DNA of 64,000 nucleotides, taken from the NCBI GenBank assembly GCA_037501455.1, contig CM074865.1, positions 15,570,501 through 15,634,500 of the forward strand, in the 5' to 3' direction. How positions within the stretch are numbered: position 1 is the first letter of the stretch; each line of letters opens with the position of its first letter. The notes under the pieces are model-generated. The model was not told the DNA's origin and made no database searches. It was given only the letters and a program-made list of their open reading frames with translations. This stretch comes from Lantana camara (taxonomy: Eukaryota > Streptophyta > Magnoliopsida > Lamiales > Verbenaceae). Below are positions 22,032 to 32,159 of the stretch, piece after piece. The position numbers and the translations under genes are program-made.

Positions 22032-23359
22032 TAGGGATGGCAACGAGCCGAGCCGAGCCGAGCCTGGACAATTTTTTGTGGTTCGGGCTCGGGGCTCGGC
22101 CTTAATATTAGAGTTTCGAACCTGGTTCGCGAGCCAGCGAGCCTTTGTTTTCTGGCTCGGGCTTGGCTCGAACCTTGGTTCGAGTTGGCTCGGCTCGGCT
22201 CGCGAACCAGGCCTTTACACATTCACCCCTCTCAAATTTTCGCCATTCCAGAAAATTAAAGTTAGAACCATTCAATCCTTTCCCGAATATTACAATTTTA
22301 GAATGAAAATTTCAATACAACTTCAAATATAAACAATTGCAAAATTCCATCCCAGCATATGAATATGATGTTTTACAAATATATCCAACAAACTGAATGA
22401 AGTAAAAGTCCATGTATTAGCATTTGATGAAGATTATGCGATGGACCTGCAAAAATCAAACAAAAAAATATATGTAAATAAACATGTAAAATCTGTAAAA
22501 AAATCAAACTAATTTATATCCAAATTTCGAAAAAAAAAGAAAAGAAACCCAACAATCTAAAATCCATCACACTAAAATCCTTTCTCAAACAAATAATAAA
22601 ATTGCACAAAAAATAAAAAAGAAAACTAAATATACCTGTAAAGGATTAAGGGTGGCGGTGGCGTACGGGGGGTGATGGCGCACGCTGGATTGATGGCGTA
22701 CGGTGAACGGTGGCGTGGGCATGCTGGTGGAGTGGCGTTGGGCCGGAAATCGTGAAATCCTGTTGCGGCGTGGGGTAGAGTGCGATGGGCCGGTGGCGTG
22801 GTGGCGCCGGTGGGGTGCGGCGGTGGAGCGTGAGGCTGGGCTGCTTCTGGCTTGCACACCTGCGCAAGAGATTGAGATAGTGTGAGAGTGAGGATGTGAG
22901 GCTAGGGTAAGGAATGAGAAAGAGATTCAGATTTGAGGAGGGAGAGATTGAGATCTGAGGAGGGAGAGGGTGAGATCTGAATGGTGAGGGGCGGCTGCTC
23001 TTTCTCAGATCTCAATTCTCAAATGTTTTAGGGTTTTAGTAAATATAAGATGTATCATGTATGTATTATATTATTATATACATATACAATTATACATAAA
23101 CAAATATATATATACATACATAAACTAATATATATATATACATACAGATCTATATATAATATATATATTATTTATTTTCTATGGTTCGCGAGCCAGCTCG
23201 CGAGCCAACGAACAAAGAGTTCCTGGCTCGGGCTTGGCTCGCCGCCACCACGAGCCGAGCCAAGGCTCGGCTTGGCTCGTTGAAGACGAACCCGAGCGCG
23301 AGCTTTTTACGAGCTGGCTCGCAGGGCTCGCGAGCCAGCTCGGCTCATTGCCATCCCTA
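22032..23359. mobile_element. Non-autonomous hAT-type element in the gypsy LTR
   Basis: Ends are TAGGGATGGCAACGAGCC (22032) and GGCTCATTGCCATCCCTA (23359), inverted repeats with one mismatch. They are flanked by the 8-bp duplication ACGTGGCG (22024-22031, 23360-23367). The empty site in the other LTR confirms it. Subterminal arms are dense in GGCTCG/CGAGCC (22043-22210, 23184-23345). The 1.3-kb interior is AT-rich with a G-rich block (22650-22990) that gives low-complexity frames; there is no transposase. Confidence 0.92.
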
Positions 23360-24069
23360 ACGTGGCGAACCGTGATGGTATAAAAGCGATGGCTCTGAAA
23401 GTGGGCGGCGTGTCAAGTAAGAGGTGTGCACTGCCATTGTGTCAGAGGTTGTAGGCGAGAGTCGTGCGCTGGTAGGCTCAAGATCTATCATGTAGGCGTA
23501 CGGATGCCTCTCTTGGGGCAGATCTTACCGAGTGAGGGTGAAGCTTGAAGGGATACACGAGAGGGTTTCCTCTGGCAGATGACCCACGAGCGTCAAATAC
23601 TCGAGCGTAAGAGAGGGAGGAGCCCTCGTGGAGTGTTTCCCTAGGAAGGGTGGCTTTGAGGGACCGTAGCACGAGCATCAGGTTTGACAGCCTGAACCCC
23701 CCGCTCGAATAGTGGACAGAGGCGCATGGGCCTGGATTAGTAAACAAGTGAATGGGCTGGGTTGGTCCGCGAGCCCTGTAATGCGAGCGTCCAAGCTTTA
23801 TGTCTGCGGATGGCGACACATGTACATCGTTGATCCGAGCGTGATTTTGGCCTTATCAATATTTTCTATAGATCGGAGAACTCTTAATTCTAATGAGTTT
23901 TATTTTCATTCGAATAAGTATTTTTAAAATTTTTCAATAAATATGATTATATTTAATTCAAATAATCATATATTTAAAATTTTATATTTTACATTAATAA
24001 CAAAAAGTATTTAAATAATTAATTGAAGAAAGTATATAAATATATTTAAAAACATAATATTAATAAGAA

Positions 24070-24142
24070 GTAAGTTATCTAAGTTGGTAAGGGAATCACA
24101 ATTCTTCCTTGGAGACTCGAGTTCGAATCCCTGCGTGCGCAA
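24070..24142 (+). other. tRNA-like sequence, possible SINE head
   Basis: The stretch has a box-A-like TATCTAAGTTGGTAAGGG (24077-24094) and a box-B-like GAGTTCGAATCCC (24119-24131) at tRNA spacing, the internal RNA polymerase III promoter pattern. I cannot fold a convincing full cloverleaf, and I see no A-rich tail downstream, so it is more likely a tRNA-derived SINE fragment than a working tRNA gene. It lies in the right arm of the outer CACTA element. Confidence 0.4.
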
Positions 24143-24652
24143 TTATCGCGAGAATTAATTCTCGCATTGGGTGGCTCGCCGAGCTCAAGCTCGGCTCGTG
24201 GCTCGTCCGAGGTGTTGGTGTGGCTCATTTTCGGGGTGGTTCGGGTGTCTCACAAATGAATTTTTTATTTTGTTTTAGTTTATTTATTTTTATTCTTTTT
24301 CCGACGGAAAATTCCGTTGGAAATCCGTCGGTTAACTTGAAAATTAAATTATTTTTGTTCCGTTGGTTTTTCGTTGGAAAAAAATTCCGACGGAAACTAC
24401 CTATTGGTTTTCCGTTGGATATTATTTTGTTGGAAAAAACAATTTTCCATTGGAATTCCGTCGGAATTCTGTTGGAATTATATTTCCAATGGAAAACCAA
24501 CGGAACGGACCCGTCGGGACCCAATTCCGACGATGTATTTTCCAACGGGCGCCATCCCGTCGGTTTTCGGCTTTTCCAACGGAAAACCGATGGGTTTTCC
24601 GAAAATCCCATCGAAAAATACCCGTCGGTTTTCGGGCTTTTTTTGGTAGTGA

Positions 24653-25408
24653 GCTGATACTCCCATGACAGTTAACCATAGGTTACGGATTGTAGAAGGG
24701 GCAGAAGACACAGAGAATGTTCAGTATCAACATTTGGTGGGGAAGTTAATATACTTGTCACACACTCGACCAGACATAGCACATGCTGTTGGAGTATTGA
24801 GCTAGTTCATGCATCAACCCCAGAAGGAGCATATGGATGCAACGATCAGGGTGTGTTGTTACTTAAAGGGTTGTCCGGGAAGAGGTGTTCTCTTCCAGAA
24901 ACATGGCCACTTAAGGATTGAGGCGTATATAGACACTGATTGGGCAGGAAGTCCCAGAGATAGGAGGTCGACATCAGGATACTTTACCCTTATTGGAGGG
25001 AATGTAGTGATGTGGAGAAGTAAGAAACAGAAGGTGGTGGCTCTTTCGAGCGCAGAGGTAGAGTTCAGAAGAATCGCTAGAGGTGTGGCTGATGTCTTGT
25101 GGTTGAGGAAGTTACTAGCTGAGATTGGCCTCCACACAAATGAGGCATGTAACTTGATGTGTGATAATCGGGCAGCGATTAGCATATCCGAGAACCCTGT
25201 ACAACACGATCATACAAAGCATGTCGAGGTCGATAGACACTTCATTAAGGAAAAGATTGAGGAAGGAGTTATTAAGTTGCCATTTGTAGGATCGGAGGAC
25301 CAGCTCCCTGACATTCTGATAAAGGCTGTGAATGACAGGATTTTCGAAGTAGTCTTAAGCAAGTTGCACATCGGAGATCCGACGGTACAACTTGAGGGGG
25401 AGTGTTGA
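24653..25408 (+). pseudogene. pol: Copia reverse transcriptase end and RNase H
   Basis: Copia coding resumes directly after the CACTA end with ADTPMTVNHRL. It continues with VQYQHLVGKLIYLSHTRPDI, the connection region, then a stop at about 24801. The RNase H is largely intact (24809-25408): EAYIDTDWAGSPRDRRSTSG, VALSSAEVEFRRIARG, LMCDNRAAISISENPVQHDH and VDRHFIKEKIEEG. Catalytic acidic residues in the DTDW, SAE and CDN blocks are visible. The frame ends at a TGA just inside the 3' LTR, usual for plant copia. Confidence 0.92.
25390..25402 (+). other. Polypurine tract of the copia element
   Basis: TTGAGGGGGAG immediately precedes the 3' LTR start TGTTGACAAG. It is the plus-strand primer site, and its position defines the LTR boundary. 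Confidence 0.88.
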
Positions 25409-25582
25409 CAAGAAAGGCTAGGGATTTATGTAATCCCATAATTATTGTAATTATTCTGTTTTCCTTTTATAGCCTAGATCTCCTTTGTATTTATATATAT
25501 ATGTATCTTGTATTCTATTATTCAATTCAAGCAATACAGTAATACAATTTTCTCCCAACTATGACGTCTATTATAAAAAACA
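25403..25582 (+). repeat. 3' LTR of the copia element
   Basis: A 180-bp repeat, TGTTGACAAG...ATAAAAAACA, paired with 2851-3030. About 13 substitutions by eye and no length change. Confidence 0.9.
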
Positions 25583-25889
25583 CTTGTAACTATTTTCTTG
25601 AGGAGAAATAAGAAAATTAGTTACCCAAATTAATTTCTCTACTTTGAACATGCTATCCAAAGCCTTCTGCGACGGTCTTTTCTTACTCAGTCTTTGATTT
25701 GGAGATTTTTTTCTTCAATTTGTAATTCTTGATTGGAAACATTGCCATCGTAAACTCAATTAACGGAGAATAATGTAATATTTCATAGACGATTCTCGTC
25801 GGTGATCCATCATACCTTTAAGCCTTTGATATCTTAGATTTTCTGCTAGTAACTGCAAAATAGAACGGTAATAACTTTTTCTCCTGGAG
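25583..25889. other. Spacer between copia elements
   Basis: AT-rich DNA without an open frame or recognisable terminus. It may include the LTR-proximal leader of the next, decayed copia element. Confidence 0.4.
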
Positions 25890-27115
25890 TAGATCGATGT
25901 TAATTGCCTTAGGTGCCAAGGTCAAGCTTGGTTTTATTAATGGAGAACGCCAAAAAATGATGAGGACTTTGATAAGTATGAACAGTGGGTTAGTGTTGAC
26001 TGTACGGTGCGTTCCTGGATCTTAAGTTCTATTTCGCCTGATATTGTCGATGTGTTTTTGTTTACTTGCACTGCAAAGGACTTTGGGAGGAAATTATTGA
26101 ATGATTCGGTGAGTGTGATGGTTTGTTTTTGTACCAGATTTAGAGGAAAATTAACTCTATTTCACAAGGAACTTCATCGATTTTATAGTATTATACTCGC
26201 CTTAAGAAACTATGGGACGAACTTCAGTGTTTGCAATCGTTGCCTCTATATAAGTGTGTAACTTCCAAGTAAGTGAGCGAATATTGATGTGCTGCGAAAC
26301 TTATTCAATTTCTGATGGAGCTGAATAATGATGGCTACGATCACGTTCAAAATTAGATCCTTGTAGTGGATCCCCTTCCCAATGTGAATAAGTTGTATTC
26401 GATGTTGATAAAGGTGGAAAAACAACGTGAGGTGAATGTTAACTTCTCTGACATACATGATACAACTATGATGGTGCCTAAGAAACCTACTCTACACATT
26501 CGTTTAAGAAATCTGGCACTGGAAAGGATGATTCACAACTTACTAGAAAGATGGAAAAATTAGCGCTCGTTTGTTCTAAATGTCACCATAAAGGACACAT
26601 TGTGGACACTTGTTTTGAGTTTTATGTCATGCCTTATTGGTATAAGGTACTCAAACCTGTCAAAACAAACCAATCGCATGCTAAATAGCTCATTTGGTTG
26701 AAACATCCTCCTCCAACTCTTCTCAGATTTTGCAATCAAGTAATGATTTTACTATTTCACATGATCTCAGTTATTAGATCCAAGACTTCATCCAAAGTGA
26801 GATACAAAAGTTACTAACTGGAGGATAACATGTTGAAAATATTCATATGACTGGAGCTGATGATTTTGAAGGTATAACTTCAAGCTATTTTTCTCTCAAT
26901 ACTATTGTTTTGTATACTGTAGGTTTTTGAATTGCAGATACAAGTGTTTCAACCCATATGAGCTCAAATATTACCCTATTCAACCAACTTCAATCAATAC
27001 CAAAATCTATTTCTATACATCTCCGAGATGGCTCCATACTATTTGTCACTCAGTTTGTGTGATATTACTGACACCCACGAAGGAAGATCCGATGAGGTAC
27101 CAAGGTGTGAGATAG
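25890..27115 (+). pseudogene. gag: Second copia element, decayed gag and protease
   Basis: The frame pieces match copia Gag: RSWILSSISPDIVDVFLFTC (from 26010), TLFHKELHRFYSI, and MEKLALVCSKCHHKGHIVDT (about 26552-26611) with a CX2CX4HX4C zinc knuckle. A protease-like segment follows: ADTSVSTHMSSNITLFNQL (about 26937-26993), then IHLRDGSI, the position where working proteases read DTGAS.HM. Frameshifts and stops are frequent. Neither LTR could be found, so it is a fragment unrelated to the 2851-25582 copy. Confidence 0.75.
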
Positions 27116-27299
27116 TACGAGTCTTAAAACTATGCCGCCCGTTTATACCAAGCCTGTAAGGAAGTTTAACATAGAGTCAAGGGATGGGAGTTGAATTTAT
27201 TGGTAGACCTTCCTACTGTATGGCTTCAGTAGAGCTAATGATTTGAAGGCACAGCTCGATGAACCCTTAGTTCGCAGTTGAGTTCGGCCAAACTCGACA

Positions 27300-27522
27300 C
27301 TGTGAGAAAATCCTGATGTTATTCGAGATCAGAGTTTCTTTTTCTTACCGTTGAAGAACTAATCAAACCCCCCTTCAATGTTTGAAAACTATTCCGAACC
27401 CAATTCCTCGAGAAGTTTTTTCTTAGTCGCGAGTCCAGGATGCAAAAGAAGAAATTTTGCTCGAAGTTCCACGCTCGAGCAGTAGAACTTGGGGACCAGG
27501 TTCTCTTAAGGGAGGGGGACAT
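27300..27522 (+). pseudogene. 3' end of an LTR element (probably Ty3/gypsy) with polypurine tract
   Basis: The stretch ends in ...ACTTGGGGACCAGGTTCTCTTAAGGGAGGGGGACA, a polypurine tract directly before an LTR-like TGTAACGCCCCG. The same wording (GGGGACCAAG..CTCTTAAGGGGG) precedes the 3' LTR at 47392, so the two belong to related lineages. Coding sequence upstream is too decayed to assign a domain. Confidence 0.5.
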
Positions 27523-27850
27523 TGTAACGCCCCGCTTTTTCGAAAATCGAGTACGACGTTGTTACGTGTGAGTTCTCCGGAACTACATGTTTCCCCCTTT
27601 CTTGGGTTGTCAGATTTTGATTTTGAAACCTCCTTTGTATTCTTTGCATCGAGAGTTTCGACTTTATGTATAATATCAACACATTTGACATTTGATTTGT
27701 ATTCGCCTTTAGGAATCACACCAAAAATTTGTTCAAAAAGTCCGGTAGAATATTCCTCAAGACTCTGCCGGAAAGAGGTTAAGTGCAATATTTTTCAAAG
27801 GTTATGGGGAACACACAGATTCAAAAGTTAGGGGACAAAGCACACTAAAC
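27523..27850 (+). repeat. LTR start, partial
   Basis: It begins TGTAACGCCCCGCTTTTTCG right after a polypurine tract. TGTRACRCCCC is the start of many long plant gypsy LTRs, including the one at 40725. The far end is not identifiable, so the extent is a guess. Confidence 0.4.
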
Positions 27851-28111
27851 GGAATTAACCTTTATTTTATAAGTATCTTTAATATAATTATAAATTCATG
27901 ATAAATAAATGAATAAATAAAATAAATAATAATCAAATTAATAAAAAAATAATAGTTAAGGTAAAAATTTCAAAATATGAGAAAAAAGATAAGAAATATA
28001 TAATAGAAAAAATTAGAATGGGGTGAGAGGGAAAAAAATGAAGTTAAGAGATAAATAAAAAGTAACACCTTGTGAAAGTAGTAAAAAAAAAAAAATAAAA
28101 AAAATAAATAA

Positions 28112-28116
<5 letters not shown>
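27851..28116. other. AT-rich DNA, nothing recognised
   Basis: Long A and T tracts with no open frame of note. It may be the remainder of the LTR that starts at 27523. Confidence 0.4.

Positions 28117-28161
<45 letters not shown>
28117..28161. repeat. (TA)n microsatellite
   Basis: An uninterrupted TA run of about 22 units after an A-rich stretch with ATAA repeats. Likely polymorphic in length. Confidence 0.95.
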
Positions 28162-28164
<3 letters not shown>

Positions 28165-28770
28165 AAGTTTAAGACATCAAAACAATTTTTATTTGGGGCT
28201 TTCAGTTAATATAGTATAAATATATATGATAATTATTTTTTATTGTGCCCTTTTAAACTAAATTATTAATGGTGCCAGTTACAAAAGTTTCATGGCCTCA
28301 TTCCTAACCTAACGTATATCCTTATAAGGGTTAATTATATCTAACCCTCAAATTAGATGGAATAATTGTAATTTATATTCCAAAATTAGGTATAATAATA
28401 GATATCATCCTTGTAGAAAAAAATAATTACACCCGACCCCTCAAAAGTTAGGGTTGTGCTAAAATTGTAATGATGTTTGTAAAAAAATTGTAAAGTCAAA
28501 AAATATTCTCGTTGATTTTGATCAATTAATAATTACCCTATTTGCCCCTGATGGTTATTTGTAATTTCCAGAAAAAAAAAAAAAATTCAATTACCCGCCA
28601 AGATGCTAAACAATATGAACAAAATTGGTCCATGACACTAAGCCCACTTTTTCAGATTGGACTATTTAACCAATTTTCAATTTTGCACAGAGGGAACTGT
28701 TTAACCAAATTTTCAATTTTGCAGTTTTCAATAACCTAATCCATTGGTTTGGAAAAAAAGAAGAAGTAAA
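28162..28770. other. AT-rich intergenic DNA
   Basis: No coding evidence. One local duplication is visible: the phrase TTAACCAATTTTCAATTTTGCA occurs twice in diverged form (28666-28690 and 28698-28723). Confidence 0.5.
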
Positions 28771-29150
28771 CAACTTCAAAGGTTCACAATCCCACATCGA
28801 TTAGTTTTAAGGATATTTTAATTAAAGCACAAAAATAAACTTGGTCATCGTAAACAATCACACATTGTTTAGTGGATAATGGTTATAATTTGATAATTAG
28901 TGCGAAAGTGTAAATTTGGTCAGTATTACAATCCCACAACGGGAAGTGATCATGAACCGAGTATAGTTTGTTAATTAGCACAAAGGTCGGTATTACAATC
29001 CCATATCAGTTAATGGTTATAACTTGTTAATTAGCGCGAAAGTGTAAATTTGGTCAATGTTACAATTCCACATCGGGAAGTGATTACGAGTCGAGTATAA
29101 TTTATTAATTAGCACAAAGGTCGGTTTTATAACCCACATGGATAAATCGT
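28771..29150. repeat. Diverged tandem repeat with CCCACATCG motif
   Basis: A unit of about 135 bases recurs. It contains TTAGYGCGAAAGTGTAAATTTGGTCA, then ACAATYCCACAWCGGGAAGTGAT, then GAGTATARTTTRTTAATTAGCACAAAGGTCGG. Copies start near 28898 and 29033, with partial copies before and after. CCCACATCGG is common near the ends of plant LTR-type and TRIM elements, so this may be a decayed LTR array. Confidence 0.6.
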
Positions 29151-29428
29151 TAAAATTTGTATTGCTTTATAAATTGTTGGGCATTTATTTCTTAATTAAT
29201 TTTGTTTTTTTGAAAATAGCTATTATATAAAGATTAAGGGACTTATTTATAAGAAGCATCCTCTATTTATAAGCCCTAAGATGGGAATAGACCATTAAGA
29301 ATTTAAGATCAATTTGATCTACATATTAATTTTCTACACAATAAAAAGTTAAATGTATACTAGGTAAAAATTCAAATCCAGAAATTTCTGATTTTTTTTT
29401 TTTTTACGATCAGCCACAACGGCAAAAA

Positions 29429-30522
29429 CTAAGCAATGTCAGCTAAAACAAAAGCAGAAATAAAATTCGGAACATCCGATGAACCAACGCAGGCCGAGGT
29501 CGCATTACGAGCGAGTTTGTGAGCCACTATATTGGCTTCACGTCTAGCAAAGGAAAAACGGATATTCTCGAAGCATCTACTGATGTGCTTGATATCTGAA
29601 ACAACGTTACCCACATCCGAAAGATCCTCCGTATCCTTGAGTAAGCTGTTAATAAGGTTCAGCGAGTCACCTTCCAGAATTACCTTACTCCAACTGAAAT
29701 CTCATCCCAAAATAACTGCCGACAGTGTCGCCTGGGCTTCTGCAAATACCGGATCTATCGAGTTCATCCGAACATCCGTTTCCCAGCCAACACATTGTCC
29801 TCTGAATTTCGAGCCACCACATTAATGCCCACTGAGTTCCTATCTCTGAAAACTGCCCCAACAAAATTAATTTTGATCCAATCTCCTCCCGGGCGTTTCC
29901 ATTTAACTCGATCCGATAAAGGCAGCTGCAAGTTCTGTTTCTCATCAATGGCGGTGGTCACCAACAAATTGCCCATCGCATGCCTAACAACCTCATGTGG
30001 CTGCCATTTCACGTCTTCCATGTGTCGTAAATTGCGAGCTTGCCATATGGACCAGCAGATAGTAGCTAATTTGCTGCCTTCCATAACGTCCAGATCCTTC
30101 AGCGCTTGGGCCATTCCTTCACAAAAGTTGTCAGCGAGAGGTTGAACTACTCTCCAAGGTAAGCAAGAAATTGCCCAAATTTAACGGGCGAATGGGTAGT
30201 TAATCAGTGCATGAGCCATGTTTTCCATCGGATCTTCACACATCGGACAGTTGAAGTCAGGGCCCAGGTGACGGGAGTGAAGAAGTGCTCCAGTAGGGAG
30301 AATACCATGGCTGCACCTCCAGAGGAAATTCCTAACTTTTGGTTGAGCTTTCACTTTCCAGATTTCTTTCCAAATGGCCTGTTCCCGATTAGAGGAAGAG
30401 GCTTGCCCACGTTCCGCCATCGACACAACAAGGTTATATGCACTCTTCACCGAGAAGACCCCGGTTGTGTTAAAGTGCCAAACCATCTGGTCATCACGCC
30501 GCACTAGACCCAAGGGGATCAT
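29429..30522 (-). pseudogene. LINE C-terminal region: zinc-binding domain and RNase H
   Basis: After the LTR interruption the LINE protein resumes at 30520 on the minus strand: IPLGLVRRDDQMVWHFNTTG, then AIWKEIWKVKAQPKVRNFLW and CPMCEDPMENMAHAL, the zf-RVT block of plant LINEs. A stop at 30181 precedes WQARNLRHMEDVKW and the RNase H (GGDWIKINFVGAVF, LEGDSLNLI, ARREANIVAHKLAR). In the RNase H start the usual D of KxNxDGA is V (NFVGA), so a catalytic residue is lost. Three stops break the region. Confidence 0.88.
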
Positions 30523-32154
30523 TGATAACTCGTTAATTAATCATCTTTATGATTAAATTATGCCCCTAGTTGTGCTTGAAATGATATTATTTATAAAGAA
30601 TTTGATGCTTTGTTGTTTATTTTGTAGATTCGGGGCTTCGAGTTGAAATTGGTGTGAATTTGATCATTTTGTGAAGATATTCTCGTAAATAGCGGATTCG
30701 GTTGGTTCAAGGCGGGTGCTAATCTACTGCATGAAGTTAAGATGGAATTAGGATGCATTGCTTGAAGGTCTGAACGCATGCAACTTTGGGGAATTAATTT
30801 GTGAACATGAATTATATTTGCTAAGTGGGCTGCGTCCCTTGGAATTAATTATGGGCTGCAAGTGTATCTTTGGATTTAATTGAAATTGGATCAGTTGAGA
30901 ATGGAATTGGAATGCTTTAACTACTAGTGGGCCACGCATGGAATTTGAATTGAAAGCTTTGGGCTGCACGATTGGAGTTTTAGTGGGTTGGCACAAGTCT
31001 TTTTAATTAATTTAAGGAGCCCAGCCGAGTGGGATTATTGGAAGAAGCCTAGAGTTGTATTAATCCTTGGAGAGAAAGAATCACGTTCCTATTTGCTTGA
31101 GGAGTCCGAGACTTGGGGCTTATATATTGGTTTCGGACAGCAGCTTTTGAGATGTCACGTAACACATCTTTTGAGCAGCAGTTTCGGAACTTGGGCGGAG
31201 CAACACCAGGAGCAAGAATTCGGCACAATCCTTCGTTTTAGTTTAATTCTTCCCTTTCATTTTTAGTTTTATTTATGTTAAAGAATTCCTCCGTTATTGT
31301 TTTCATGGATTTTAGTAGCTAAACTCTTAATTATCTAGCTAGGGATTAAGATTCGTTTTTGGATATTGTGAGACCTAAACGTTTTATTCAATTCATGTTT
31401 ATTTAGGCATTTATCTTATCTCCGTGCTTCGCGTTTATTGTTATTGATTTATTTAGTGGTAGGGCCCGACTATCTAGATAGATTTAATTGCATATTGCCA
31501 ATCATAATGCTTGAAGTGTAGTAAAGTTGATTGATAATTTGTGGTAAATTAGTGGCAGGGTCTTAGCGATAACATTCCTTGTTCACTAAGGGATTTGATA
31601 ATCTAATTTAAATCTTGCGTGTGTCACGACTTGGTTAATTAGGGTTGGTGTTTTTATGGTTCTTAATACTGCGAATTCATTAAATCCTGTCGAGTGTCTC
31701 TAGGGGTTGTGAATTTGTTAGGGAAGATAACTGTCGAGTGTCTCTAGGTTATCCGACTAATTAAGTAAAAACAAGGTTGAGTCGAGTGTCTCTATCAACT
31801 ATAGCCAATCTGTCTGAATAACTTGAATTAATCCTTGAGTCAATGATCAATATAATAAATCGAATCGAATATCCCTGGCTAGGTAATTTTCCCTCTGATT
31901 GATTTAATCCTAAGTGATTTTGCTTGATAGTTTTAATTAGTTTTTAATTCTTGTTATTTTATTTTAATTGCATACTTTAGTTTTAAAAACTCAAAACTCT
32001 CTCCCCCCCCCCCCCCCCCCCCCCCTTTTTAATTGTTGCTTTTCGTGAATTCCTTGCGATTGTGAGAAATAAATCAACCAGTCTCTGTGGATCGACCCTG
32101 TTTGCACTATACTCTATATTTAATCGTCGAATAGGATTTTACATTTATTTTTGA
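30523..32154 (+). repeat. Solo LTR inserted in the LINE
   Basis: LINE sequence stops at 30522 and resumes at 32155 with the 5-bp duplication ATCAT (30518-30522, 32155-32159). Removing the insert restores the LINE reading A-Q-T-I-L-M-I-P-L. The insert starts TGATAACTCGTTAATT and has no internal coding region, so it is a solo LTR. It contains three GTCGAGTGTCTCTA sub-repeats (31690-31800), a 23-C homopolymer (32003-32025) and GTGGATCGACCCTG near its end, common in long plant LTRs. A truncated inverted copy flanks 40725-50591. Its 3' terminus reads TTTGA instead of CA, so the exact edge may be off by a few bases. Confidence 0.85.
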
Positions 32155-32159
32155 ATCAT

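Larger units (their letters stand above)
7714..23858 (-). mobile_element. Tat-like Ty3/gypsy retrotransposon nested in the CACTA element
   Basis: The LTRs (7714-8569 and 15375-23858 minus its insertions) have TGAT...ATCA ends. They are flanked by a perfect 5-bp duplication, ATATT, at 7709-7713 and 23859-23863. On the minus strand the order is LTR, PBS, gag, protease, RT, RNase H, a second archaeal-type RNase H, integrase, LTR. A second RNase H before integrase is characteristic of the Tat group (established knowledge). It is defective: the integrase is cut off against the 3' LTR, RT has a catalytic change, and three other transposons are inside it. LTR divergence is a few percent by eye, less than in the host copia element. 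Confidence 0.92.
15375..23858 (-). repeat. 5' LTR of the gypsy element, split by two insertions
   Basis: The LTR pieces are 15375-15521, 21812-22031 and 23360-23858. Together they match the uninterrupted 3' LTR (7714-8569). The interruptions are a CACTA element (15522-21811, duplication AGT) and a hAT-type element (22032-23359, duplication ACGTGGCG). Because the 3' LTR gives the empty-site sequence, both insertions are precisely bounded. Confidence 0.92.
6951..24651. mobile_element. CACTA (En/Spm) transposon inside the copia RT, left terminus lost
   Basis: The right end is perfect for the superfamily: it reads ...TTTTTTGGTAGTG at 24651, which in reverse is CACTACCAAAAAA, followed by AGC where copia resumes. 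Both arms are full of subterminal words CCGTCGG, CCGTTGG and CCAACGG in both orientations (6958-7110 and 24300-24630). The left CACTA terminus is absent, and about ten bases of copia also seem missing, which indicates a deletion there. Without the gypsy element nested at 7714-23858 it is only about 1.55 kb, and no transposase is visible, so it is non-autonomous. Confidence 0.82.
2851..25582 (+). mobile_element. Ty1/copia LTR retrotransposon, outermost element of a nest
   Basis: Two 180-bp direct repeats (2851-3030 and 25403-25582) begin TG and end CA. They flank a Met-type primer binding site, gag, protease, integrase, reverse transcriptase, RNase H and a polypurine tract in the order gag-pro-int-rt-rh, which defines Ty1/copia. 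By eye the LTRs differ at about 13 of 180 positions, so the insertion is old. The expected 5-bp target duplication is imperfect (CTGCT against CTTGT). About 17.7 kb of the span (6951-24651) is a later insertion; copia sequence stops in the reverse transcriptase and resumes beyond it. The coding region has several stops and frameshifts, so it is dead. Confidence 0.93.

Noticed and set aside
22585..22885. Overlapping Arg/Pro/His-rich frames in the hAT-type element
   Set aside because: G-rich low-complexity interior with several overlapping frames on both strands and no domain.
24109..24657. 182-codon frame and several overlapping frames on both strands near the CACTA end
   Set aside because: They are translations of CCGTCGG/CCAACGG subterminal repeats, open on both strands because of composition.
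27423..27831. Overlapping frames of about 120 codons on both strands
   Set aside because: They lie across the PPT/LTR junction of a decayed LTR element and show no protein similarity.
28771..29150. Spaced repeats that could suggest a CRISPR-like array
   Set aside because: Unit spacing is irregular, units are about 135 bases and diverged, and the genome is a plant nuclear genome.
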